A stretch of DNA of 42,584 nucleotides from Verrucomicrobiota bacterium (GTDB taxonomy: Bacteria > Verrucomicrobiota > Verrucomicrobiia > Opitutales > UBA953). A program made the translations under genes and the position numbers. This document shows positions 35,153-42,146 of the stretch, piece after piece. Below the pieces are notes generated by a model that was not told where the DNA came from, did no database searches, and saw only the letters and a program-made list of their open reading frames with translations. The first letter of the stretch is position 1, and each line of letters starts with the position of its first letter. The DNA lies in assembly GCA_030834165.1 (NCBI GenBank), contig JAURFU010000012.1, forward strand, positions 1 through 42,584, in the 5' to 3' direction.

Positions 35153-36928
35153 ATGGCCATCATCACCGAAAAAGACCTGCAACCCATCTACGACGTCATC
35201 GTCGTCGGTTCCGGCGCCGGCGGCGGTCAGTCCGCCTACACGCTCACCATGAACGGCGTGAAGGTCCTGATGCTCGAAGCCGGACGTAATTACGACCCGG
35301 TCACCGAGACCCCGATGTTCCAGTCGAAGGCCGACGCTCCGCTGCGTGCCATGAGCACGCGGGAGAAGCCGTTCGGCTTCCATGATGCGACCGTCGACGG
35401 CGGCTGGGAGGTCCCCGGCGAACCCTACACCCAGGCGTCCGAAGATCCGAAACAGCGCTTCTTCTGGTGGCGCGCCCGCATGCTCGGCGGCCGCACCAAC
35501 CACTGGGGCCGCATCTCGCTCCGCAACGGCCCCTACGATTTCAAGCCCTACAGCCGCGACGGACTCGGCTTCGACTGGCCGCTCAGTTACGAGGACGTCG
35601 CGCCCTATTACGACAAGGTCGAGATGCTCGTGGGCGTCTACGGTTCCAACGAAGGCCTCGAGAACACGCCGGATTCCCCGAACGGAACGCTCCTGCCGCC
35701 ACCGAAGGCCCGCGCCGGCGAATTGTTCGTCAAGAAGCACATCGCCAAGTACGGCATGCCGGTCATCCCGATCCATCGCGCCATCCTCTCGACGCGGCAG
35801 GATCACGTGAACTTCCCGGCCCGCCTCCATCCGAACAACCCGAAGGCCCAGAAGATCATCGCCAAAGCCATGCAGGAACGTGCCGCCTGTTTCTGGGCGA
35901 CCGACTGCGGCCGCGGCTGCTCGATCAAGGCCAACTACCAGTCGACCACGGTGCACCTGCCGCCCGCGCTCGCGACCGGCAACTTGGATATCCTTTGTAA
36001 CGCCCACGCCCGCGAGGTCACCGTCGGGGCGGACGGCAAGGCCAACGGTGTCGTCTACATCGACAAGGTCACCGGCCAGGAGCGCGCCGTGAAGGGCAAG
36101 GCCGTCATCCTCGCCGCCAGTTCAGGCGAAACCGCCCGCATCTTGCTCAACTCGAAATCCAATCGCTTCCCGAACGGCCTCGCCAACGGCTCCGGCCTCG
36201 TGGGCAAGTACATCATGGACACCGTCGGCGCGGGCCTCGGGGGCAGCGTCCCGGCCTTCGAGAACATGCCGGTGCACAACGAGGAAGGTGCCGGCGCCCA
36301 TGTCTACATCCCCTGGTGGCTCTACAAGGACGCCGGCAAGCTCGGCTTCGCCCGCGGTTACCATATCGAGTTCGGCACCGGGCGGGGCATGCCCAGACTC
36401 GGGGTCGGCGCGGCGGGACCGGGCTACGGCAAGAGTTACAAGGAGGAAGTCCGTCAGAAATACGGTGCTGGCATCGGCTTTTCCGGTCGCGGCGAGATGA
36501 TCCCGAACAAGGATTCTTTCTGCGAAATCGATCCGGCCGTGAAGGACAAGTGGGGCATCCCCGTGCTCAAGTTCCATTGGAAGTGGTCAGAACATGAGAC
36601 CAAGCAGGCCGCCCATATGCACGCCACGTTCGCGATGATCATCGAGGCGATCGGGGGCAAGGCCCGGAAGCCGGAAGCGGACGGTTCCAAGGCCATCGAG
36701 CCCGGCGGCTACATCATCCACGAAGTCGGCGGCGCCATCATGGGCGCGGACGCCAAGAAGTCCGTCACCAACCAGTGGAACCAGTGCTGGGAGGTGCCGA
36801 ACCTGCTGCTCAACGACGGCTCGGCCTTCTGCAGCAACGCCGACAAGAACCCCACGCTCACCATCATGGCGCTCGCGTGGCGCGCCACCGACCATCTCAT
36901 CGAAGAGATGCGCAAGGGTAACCTCTGA
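35153..36928 (+). CDS. GMC oxidoreductase, candidate glucoside 3-dehydrogenase large subunit
   Basis: 591-residue FAD enzyme. The ADP-binding motif is VVGSGAGGGQSAY (about 17-29) with LMLEAGRNY after the second strand. RMLGGRTNHWGRISLR (about 109-123) is the GMC FAD-contact segment. The catalytic pair is probably His523 (HEVGGAIMG) and Asn566 (NPTLTIMALAWR). A Cys cluster CGRGCS sits in the middle. Length and motifs fit the gluconate/fructose/glucoside dehydrogenase branch, whose members oxidise sugars and pass electrons to a cytochrome. It has no signal peptide of its own; the next gene, 11 bases on, encodes a Tat-signal small subunit, so export as a folded complex is likely. Substrate not proven. 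Confidence 0.88.
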   Translation: MAIITEKDLQPIYDVIVVGSGAGGGQSAYTLTMNGVKVLMLEAGRNYDPVTETPMFQSKADAPLRAMSTREKPFGFHDATVDGGWEVPGEPYTQASEDPKQRFFWWRARMLGGRTNHWGRISLRNGPYDFKPYSRDGLGFDWPLSYEDVAPYYDKVEMLVGVYGSNEGLENTPDSPNGTLLPPPKARAGELFVKKHIAKYGMPVIPIHRAILSTRQDHVNFPARLHPNNPKAQKIIAKAMQERAACFWATDCGRGCSIKANYQSTTVHLPPALATGNLDILCNAHAREVTVGADGKANGVVYIDKVTGQERAVKGKAVILAASSGETARILLNSKSNRFPNGLANGSGLVGKYIMDTVGAGLGGSVPAFENMPVHNEEGAGAHVYIPWWLYKDAGKLGFARGYHIEFGTGRGMPRLGVGAAGPGYGKSYKEEVRQKYGAGIGFSGRGEMIPNKDSFCEIDPAVKDKWGIPVLKFHWKWSEHETKQAAHMHATFAMIIEAIGGKARKPEADGSKAIEPGGYIIHEVGGAIMGADAKKSVTNQWNQCWEVPNLLLNDGSAFCSNADKNPTLTIMALAWRATDHLIEEMRKGNL

Positions 36929-36939
36929 ACCTCACGAAC

Positions 36940-37599
36940 ATGGAAAACATTCCCGCAGAAAACCCCGGAGCCATGGATCGCCGTCAGGCGCTCAAGTGGA
37001 TCGGCGCCGCCGCCGCGGCCGCCGCGTTCCTCCCGCACGCCACCGCCCAGGATAAGCTCCCGCGTCCGGCCGGCGGACAACGCATCGGCTCGGATCCGGT
37101 GCTCAACAAGACCTACGCCCCGGGCGAGCTCTGGCCGCTCACGCTGACGCCCAAGCAGCGCAAGGCCGCCGCTTCGCTGACCGACCTGATCCTGCCGCCG
37201 GATAACCCCGGCGACAAACAGCCGTCGCAGCTCGGCGTCCAGGACTTCATCGATGAATGGATCAGCTCCCCCTACGATGAGACCGCCAAGGACCGCCCGG
37301 TCATCACCGGAGGTCTCGATTGGCTCGACGCCGAGTCTCGGCGCCGTTTCCAGAAGGATTTCGCCGACCTGGCCGAACCGCAGAAATGCGCGATCGCCGA
37401 CGACATCTGCGGCAAGACCCCGGTGAAGAAGGAGTTCAAGTCGGCCCAGAACTTCTTCAACCGCTTCCGTTACCTCGCCGCCAGCGGGTACTACACCACG
37501 CCGCAGGGCTGGAAGGACATCGGCTACGTGGGCAACGTCCCGATGGTCGACTTCCCGGGCCCGACGCCTGAAGCGCTGAAGCATCTGGGATTGGCCTGA
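36940..37599 (+). CDS. gluconate 2-dehydrogenase subunit 3 family protein with Tat signal
   Basis: 219-residue small subunit for the GMC enzyme upstream. The Tat signal is M-D-R-R-Q-A-L-K-W-I-G (about 12-22) followed by an Ala-rich hydrophobic core and an AQ cleavage region near residue 37. The mature part has LTDLILPPDNPGDKQPSQLGVQDF landmarks (LILPPDNPG and GVQDFIDEW), which are typical of PF13618 proteins, and ends GYVGNVPMVDFPGPTPE. In known family members the small subunit carries the folded, FAD-loaded large subunit through Tat (hitch-hiker export); here that is inferred. A second in-frame ATG at residue 12 gives a shorter Tat signal and is a possible true start. An intrinsic terminator follows 33 bases after the stop. 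Confidence 0.9.
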   Translation: MENIPAENPGAMDRRQALKWIGAAAAAAAFLPHATAQDKLPRPAGGQRIGSDPVLNKTYAPGELWPLTLTPKQRKAAASLTDLILPPDNPGDKQPSQLGVQDFIDEWISSPYDETAKDRPVITGGLDWLDAESRRRFQKDFADLAEPQKCAIADDICGKTPVKKEFKSAQNFFNRFRYLAASGYYTTPQGWKDIGYVGNVPMVDFPGPTPEALKHLGLA

Positions 37600-37631
37600 G
37601 TCTGGAGGGCCGGAGTCCCTGAGGTTACGAG

Positions 37632-37668
37632 GACCGGAGGTCGAGAGGCCTTCGGTCTTTTTGTTTAT
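37632..37668 (+). terminator. intrinsic terminator of the GMC operon
   Basis: GACCGGAGG (37632-37640) pairs with CCTTCGGTC (37649-37657) over nine positions including one G-U, loop of 8, then TTTTTGTTTATT. A REP-type palindrome starts 3 bases later. Confidence 0.85.
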
Positions 37669-37670
37669 TC

Positions 37671-37771
37671 AGGCCGCCGAATGGTGGCCTGCAGGTAGGG
37701 TCACGACTTAGTCGTGACCTAGGGCGTGACGTAGTCCCGCCCCTACCAGACGTTCACCATCCGGCGAACGT
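37671..37771. repeat. REPIN-like palindromic element A (two inverted REP units)
   Basis: Two REP units face each other. Left cap hairpin AGGCCGCC-GAAT-GGTGGCCT (37671-37690), then GGTAGGG, then core GGTCACGAC-TTA-GTCGTGACC (37699-37719); a degenerate second core (37721-37740), then CCCCTACC, then right cap ACGTTCACC-ATCC-GGCGAACGT (37750-37771). The same cap, GGTAGGGG/CCCCTACC and core elements recur around the transposase gene at 41470-42140. It lies between the terminator and the start of the 1211-residue fusion gene. Confidence 0.8.
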
Positions 37772-37824
37772 TGTCATTTGGAGTTGGAACAATCCTCCTG
37801 TCGGATTGCCTAACAACCAACCCC

Positions 37825-40800
37825 ATGAAGCGACTGACTTCCTTGCTTTGGCTGTTCCTCGGAGCCTACGGCCTAGACGCCGCGACGACTCCATTGTTCG
37901 ACGGCAAGAGCCTGGCCGGCTGGGACGGCGACCCCAAGGTCTGGCGCGTCGAGGATGGCGCGATCGTCGGCGGCTCGCTGCAGGGCAATCCGCGCAACGA
38001 GTTCCTGACCACGAAGCGCAGTTTCTTCAACTTCCGGCTGAAGCTCGAATACAAGCTCGTCGGCACCGAAGGCTTCGTGAACGGCGGCGTGCAGTTCCGC
38101 AGCCTCCGCGCGACGAACCCTCCGAACGAGATGGTCGGGTATCAGGCCGACATCGGCGCCGGCTACACAGGGTCGCTTTACGACGAATCCCGTCGCAAGA
38201 AGGTCCTCGCCAAGGTCGGCACGGGCGTCGGTTCCCAAGGGGTGAAGAGCGAGGCGGAACTGAAGGCGCTGGAGAAAGTGGGCGAGTGGAACACCTATGA
38301 GGTCGTCGCGGTCGGGCCGCGCGTCATGATCTATCTCAACGGACGCAACACCGTCGATTACACCGAGACCGATCCGTCCATCGATGACGCCTACGGGCTC
38401 ATCGGCCTCCAGATCCACGGCAACTGCAAGGCCGAGATCCGTTTCCGGAACATCACCATCGATCCGATGACCGAAGTGCCGGTCACGACCCGCGACGAGG
38501 TGCTGAATCGCTTCGGCGAACCCAAGTCCGCCTGGACGCCGCCGACCCCTTTCAAGGATGGCAAGTTCGCCCTCGGGCAGGATGAAGTCGTCGTCTTCAT
38601 CGGCCAGGAGAACCTCGTCCGCGAAGCCAAGGCCGGGGAGATCGAGCAACGTCTGGCCATGGCTTACGCGGACAAGCGCCCCGTCTTCCGCTCGATGGCC
38701 TGGGAGGCTGACACCGTGCATGAGCAGTGGCGCGACCTCAACTTCGGTCCTTGGAAGGGGCAGCTCGAGACGGTCGGCGCGACCACGCTCATCCTGCAGT
38801 TCGGACAGGCCGAGGCGCTGCAAGGTCCCGCAGGTCTGGCCAAGTTCAAGTCCGACACTCATCGCCTGCTGGACGAGTTCACGCGCCACACCCCGCGCAT
38901 CGTGCTGTTGTCTCCGGTGGGGTTCATGCCTTCGAGCCGTCCGCCGGACCTGACCACGCCCGAGCGACAACAGGATCTGGCTGCTTACGCCTCCGCGGTG
39001 GCGGACATCGCCCGGCAGCGCGGCCTGCCTTATATCGACCTGACCGAGTCGACGCGTGGCGAAGAATCCGCCGATGGCATGCATCTCTCGCCGGTTGGAT
39101 TGTCCAAGGTCGGCAAGGCGGTGGCACGTTCTTTGGGGCTGCCAGAAACCCTTCATCTCCCGGCCGAATTACGTACGGCGATCGTCGAGAAGAACCGCCT
39201 CTGGGCCGATTGCTGGCGGCCGGCGAACTGGTCTTTCGTCTATGGTGACCGCATTTCCCAGAACTACGGCAAGGGCTTCGGCCCCGTGCCTTCGTTGAAG
39301 CAGAACTTCGAAGCCTATAAGCCCTTGGTCGCGTCTTGGGATCGGCACATCCAGGCTCTGGCCCGAGGTGAGAAGTCCGCAGCCCCTGCGCCTCAGGCCG
39401 GTCCGGCCATCGCCACCGAGAAGGTCATGACCGCGGCCGAGGAACAGGCCACCTTCAAGGTCGCCGAGGGTTTCGAAGTGAACCTCTTCGCCGACGAGCA
39501 TCTCGGCGTCGCCAAGCCCACCCAGATGTCCTGGGACGCCAAGGGGCGTCTCTATGTCTGCTGCTCGCCGACCTATCCGCAGGCCGTGCCCGGCGTGAAG
39601 CCACGTGACTATATCCTTCGCCTCGAGGACACCGACGGAGATGGCAAGGCGGACAAATCGGTCCGCTTCGCCGAAGGCCTCACGATGGTTCAGGGCGTCG
39701 AGCCGTTTATGGAGGATGGGAAGTCCGCCGTCATCTTCGTCTGCGACTTCGATCGCCTGCTCTTGCTGGCCGATCACGATGGCGACGGCAAGGCCGATCC
39801 CGAGAAGACCGTCGTGCTGATGTCGGGCTTCGGCGTAGGTGATACGCATCAGCTCGTGAACTCGATCAGCCACGGGCCGGACGGTACGTTGTGGATGAGC
39901 CAGGGCCTGCATGCGATCACCAAGGTCGAGACGCCGCGCGGGATCGTCAGGCTGCCGAAGTCGGGCCTGATGCGCTACGACCTCAAGAACCAGCGTCTCC
40001 AGCCGTTCTTCCAGTATGGCAAGGCCGGGCACAACTGCTGGGGCGTTGCCTTCGACGACTATTTCCAGCCCTTCCATAAGAGCGGCGACCGCGTGGCCGG
40101 GTATTACAGCCTGCCTGGTCTCGGCGCCATCGAGACCCCCGACGAATATGCCGGGACGCATTCCCTGTTCGATTCACCGTTGAAGTCCACCTCCGTAGAG
40201 ATCGTCGGCACCAAGGCCATGCCGCCCGAATTGCAGGGCGCCGGTTTCATCGGCGGTTACTACGGCAACACCTTGGATCTGCATCGCTTCGTGGACGACG
40301 GCGCGGGCTTCAAGACCGAGCGCATCGTCAGCCCCATCATCTCGTCCAGCAAGGCCTTCCGCCCGGTGGACGTCTCGGTCGGGCCTGACGGCGCCTTGTA
40401 TGCCTGTGATTGGTTCAATGCCGTCATCGGTCATTACCAGGCCAGTTATGCGGACCCGCGTCGCGATCGCTCGCACGGTCGCATCTGGCGCATCACCGCC
40501 AAGGGCCTGCCCTCTGTGAAGCAGCCCGACCTCCGTTACCTGATGGAGAGCGACCTCTTCTCGCATCTGTCGTCTCCCGAACGTTGGACGCGCTACCATG
40601 CCCGCCGTATTCTCTTCTATAGTCCGACCGACCGGGTGGCCGCGGCGGCGGACAAGCTGATATCCCGATCCCAGGACGAGCGTATGCTGATGGAGGTCGC
40701 GGGCGTCCTGCAGGCGCATGGTCTTGTGCGTCCTGCGCTCATCGACCGGATGCAGAGGGCGGCGGACTTCAGGATTCGCGCCTACGCCGCACGGGTCGCC

Positions 40801-41460
40801 GGCGAATGGTCCGCGGATTTCGCTGACGGCTGGCAAGCACGCCTTGAACGCGCCGTCACCGACGAGCATCCGCGTGTCCGCCTCGAAGCCGTCGTGGCGC
40901 TGAGTCACGTCGGCGGACCCGATGCGTTGCGCGTCGCCCTCAAATCCCTCGATCGCCCCTCCGACAAGTTCCTTGATTACGCCCTCAAGCAGACCGTCCG
41001 TCATCTGGCCCCGTCAGCGGGTAATCTCGCGACCGAGTTGCCGGCACCGCAGGCCAGCTACATCAAGAAGATCGTCAGCAGCGGACCGGCGGTCGTCTCT
41101 CCAGGTCAGGCCATCTACGAGGCACTCTGTCTGAACTGTCACCAGGCCACCGGACAGGGACTATCGGGTGTATATCCGCCATTGGCCAAGAGCGAGTGGG
41201 TCGCCGGCGATCCTCAGGCGCTCATCAAACTGACCATCCACGGTCTGGCTGGTCCGACCAAGGTGCTGGGCAAGGATTACGGACTCGTGCCGATGCCGCC
41301 CATGGGCCTCGATGACCAGCAGCTGGCCGATGTCCTGACCTACGTCCGTTCGGCGTTCGGTAACCAGGCTCCGGCGGTCAAGGTGGAGGACGTCAAGAAG
41401 GTCCGCGAAGCGACCAAAGGTCGCACAGCACCATGGACCGCCGCGGAGTTGGGGAAGTGA
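37825..41460 (+). CDS. DUF1080 - SGNH-like - PVC beta-propeller - HEAT - cytochrome c fusion protein
   Basis: 1211-residue exported multidomain protein. Signal peptide about 1-19. DUF1080 domain about 20-215 (PLFDGKSLAGW near its start, GEWNTYEV later). SGNH-hydrolase-like domain about 240-475: the GDS block reads FIGQEN and the GxND block FGQAE, so the serine nucleophile seems missing, while DGMHLSPVG keeps the Asp/His block. Propeller about 545-890 (EDTDGDGKADKSVRF, DHDGDGKADPEKT, DGALYACDWFNAV). HEAT helices about 900-1060. Class I cytochrome c with C1102-L-N-C1105-H1106 and likely axial Met in MPPMG (about 1157-1160). The upstream in-frame ATG at 37771 would read through the REP element and is rejected. 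Proposed role: 3-keto-glycoside processing and electron transfer on one chain, an inference from domains and from the neighbouring GMC pair. Confidence 0.9.
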   Translation: MKRLTSLLWLFLGAYGLDAATTPLFDGKSLAGWDGDPKVWRVEDGAIVGGSLQGNPRNEFLTTKRSFFNFRLKLEYKLVGTEGFVNGGVQFRSLRATNPPNEMVGYQADIGAGYTGSLYDESRRKKVLAKVGTGVGSQGVKSEAELKALEKVGEWNTYEVVAVGPRVMIYLNGRNTVDYTETDPSIDDAYGLIGLQIHGNCKAEIRFRNITIDPMTEVPVTTRDEVLNRFGEPKSAWTPPTPFKDGKFALGQDEVVVFIGQENLVREAKAGEIEQRLAMAYADKRPVFRSMAWEADTVHEQWRDLNFGPWKGQLETVGATTLILQFGQAEALQGPAGLAKFKSDTHRLLDEFTRHTPRIVLLSPVGFMPSSRPPDLTTPERQQDLAAYASAVADIARQRGLPYIDLTESTRGEESADGMHLSPVGLSKVGKAVARSLGLPETLHLPAELRTAIVEKNRLWADCWRPANWSFVYGDRISQNYGKGFGPVPSLKQNFEAYKPLVASWDRHIQALARGEKSAAPAPQAGPAIATEKVMTAAEEQATFKVAEGFEVNLFADEHLGVAKPTQMSWDAKGRLYVCCSPTYPQAVPGVKPRDYILRLEDTDGDGKADKSVRFAEGLTMVQGVEPFMEDGKSAVIFVCDFDRLLLLADHDGDGKADPEKTVVLMSGFGVGDTHQLVNSISHGPDGTLWMSQGLHAITKVETPRGIVRLPKSGLMRYDLKNQRLQPFFQYGKAGHNCWGVAFDDYFQPFHKSGDRVAGYYSLPGLGAIETPDEYAGTHSLFDSPLKSTSVEIVGTKAMPPELQGAGFIGGYYGNTLDLHRFVDDGAGFKTERIVSPIISSSKAFRPVDVSVGPDGALYACDWFNAVIGHYQASYADPRRDRSHGRIWRITAKGLPSVKQPDLRYLMESDLFSHLSSPERWTRYHARRILFYSPTDRVAAAADKLISRSQDERMLMEVAGVLQAHGLVRPALIDRMQRAADFRIRAYAARVAGEWSADFADGWQARLERAVTDEHPRVRLEAVVALSHVGGPDALRVALKSLDRPSDKFLDYALKQTVRHLAPSAGNLATELPAPQASYIKKIVSSGPAVVSPGQAIYEALCLNCHQATGQGLSGVYPPLAKSEWVAGDPQALIKLTIHGLAGPTKVLGKDYGLVPMPPMGLDDQQLADVLTYVRSAFGNQAPAVKVEDVKKVREATKGRTAPWTAAELGK

Positions 41461-41469
41461 TGAGGGACA

Positions 41470-41520
41470 GGGCACGAACGTAGTCGTGCCCCTACCTTCC
41501 GGCCACCATGCGTCGGTCGG
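41470..41520. repeat. REP unit B1, left flank of the RAYT gene
   Basis: Core hairpin GGGCACGA-ACGTAG-TCGTGCCC (41470-41491), then CTACCTT, then an imperfect cap hairpin ending about 41520. The first 29 bases are identical to those at 42093-42121, on the far side of the transposase gene, in the same orientation. It starts 10 bases past the stop of the fusion gene and may also act as its 3-prime hairpin. Confidence 0.85.
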
Positions 41521-41525
41521 TATAA

Positions 41526-41573
41526 CGTTCGCCGAATGGTGAACGCAGGTAGGGGCGGGGCTACGCCACGACC
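41526..41573. repeat. REP unit B2, inverted, left flank of the RAYT gene
   Basis: Cap hairpin CGTTCGCC-GAAT-GGTGAACG (41526-41545), then GCAGGTAGGGGC and a degenerate core (to about 41573). It is inverted relative to B1, so the caps meet in the middle, the opposite of the arrangement in element A. Confidence 0.75.
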
Positions 41574-41623
41574 TTGCCTGGTATGTTATCCCAGGCCGAG
41601 TAGGGTGTTGCCTGTCTTGTCGA

Positions 41624-42106
41624 ATGCGTCTCCGGGTCTTCCTGTTACATATGTCATGGAAGGAGCGAAAAGGCCTGCCGCATGACAGGCCGACATGGGT
41701 TTCGGATACAGATCCGATATTCCTGACATTATGCGGAAGGCCTCGTGGGGTTAATCAATTCGCCAAAGCAGATCGATGGAGCGCTATTCTCGCAGCCTCA
41801 GCCGAACTGGAATCTTTAGCACGATGGCGCCCGCTTTTGATTCTAGCGATGCCGGATCACCTCCATCTGATCGTGTTGATACCTAGGGTGCATGGTATCG
41901 ACTCCGTAATGGCAGATTTCAAGCGGAGCATATCCGTGAAGCAGCCTGTCGATTGGCAGAGGGATGGGTTCGATCATAGATTGCGAAACCGCGCACAGCT
42001 GCGGGCGAAATGGAACTATGTGCTGATGAATCCGTCACGCGCCGGATTGTGCCAGGCGACCGAAGACTGGCCCTACATCTATTCACCGGGGAGGGCACGA
42101 ACGTAG
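41624..42106 (+). CDS. REP-associated tyrosine transposase (RAYT, TnpA_REP / Y1 family)
   Basis: 160-residue single-domain nuclease of the HUH/Y1 superfamily. The metal-binding motif is M-P-D-H79-L-H81-L-I-V and the presumed catalytic tyrosine is Tyr132 in KWNYVLMNPSRAGL; the early motif GLPHDRPTW (about 18-25) is also typical. RAYTs cleave and join single-stranded REP palindromes and are usually immobile, single-copy genes associated with REP spread. The gene is flanked by REP units with a 29-base perfect direct repeat. Its last five codons and stop TAG (42104-42106) lie inside the right REP. By eye its G+C is clearly lower than in neighbouring genes. Start uncertain: Met10 (41651) is an alternative; the N-terminus before GLPH is not conserved. 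Confidence 0.88.
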   Translation: MRLRVFLLHMSWKERKGLPHDRPTWVSDTDPIFLTLCGRPRGVNQFAKADRWSAILAASAELESLARWRPLLILAMPDHLHLIVLIPRVHGIDSVMADFKRSISVKQPVDWQRDGFDHRLRNRAQLRAKWNYVLMNPSRAGLCQATEDWPYIYSPGRART

Positions 42107-42140
42107 TCGTGCCCCTACCTTGCGCCACCATTCGGCGGCG
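42093..42140. repeat. REP unit C, right flank of the RAYT gene
   Basis: Core GGGCACGA-ACGTAG-TCGTGCCC (42093-42114), CTACCTT, then cap CGCCACC-ATTC-GGCGGCG (42123-42140, one mismatch). It contains the stop codon of the transposase and ends 6 bases before the stop of the convergent transporter gene, so it may serve both as a bidirectional terminator. Confidence 0.85.
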
Positions 42141-42146
42141 AAGGAA

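Noticed and set aside
37771-37824. Earlier in-frame start for the fusion protein at 37771
   Set aside because: It begins at the edge of REP element A and would add 18 residues ahead of a clean signal peptide.
41470-42121. The 29-base direct repeats considered as target-site duplications of an insertion sequence
   Set aside because: They are hairpin REP units that also occur in altered form elsewhere in the window, and are too long and structured for a target duplication.
41461-42140. Short palindromic repeats considered as a CRISPR array
   Set aside because: Units alternate in orientation, have no regular spacers, no cas genes are nearby, and the transposase and hairpin structure fit REP/RAYT.
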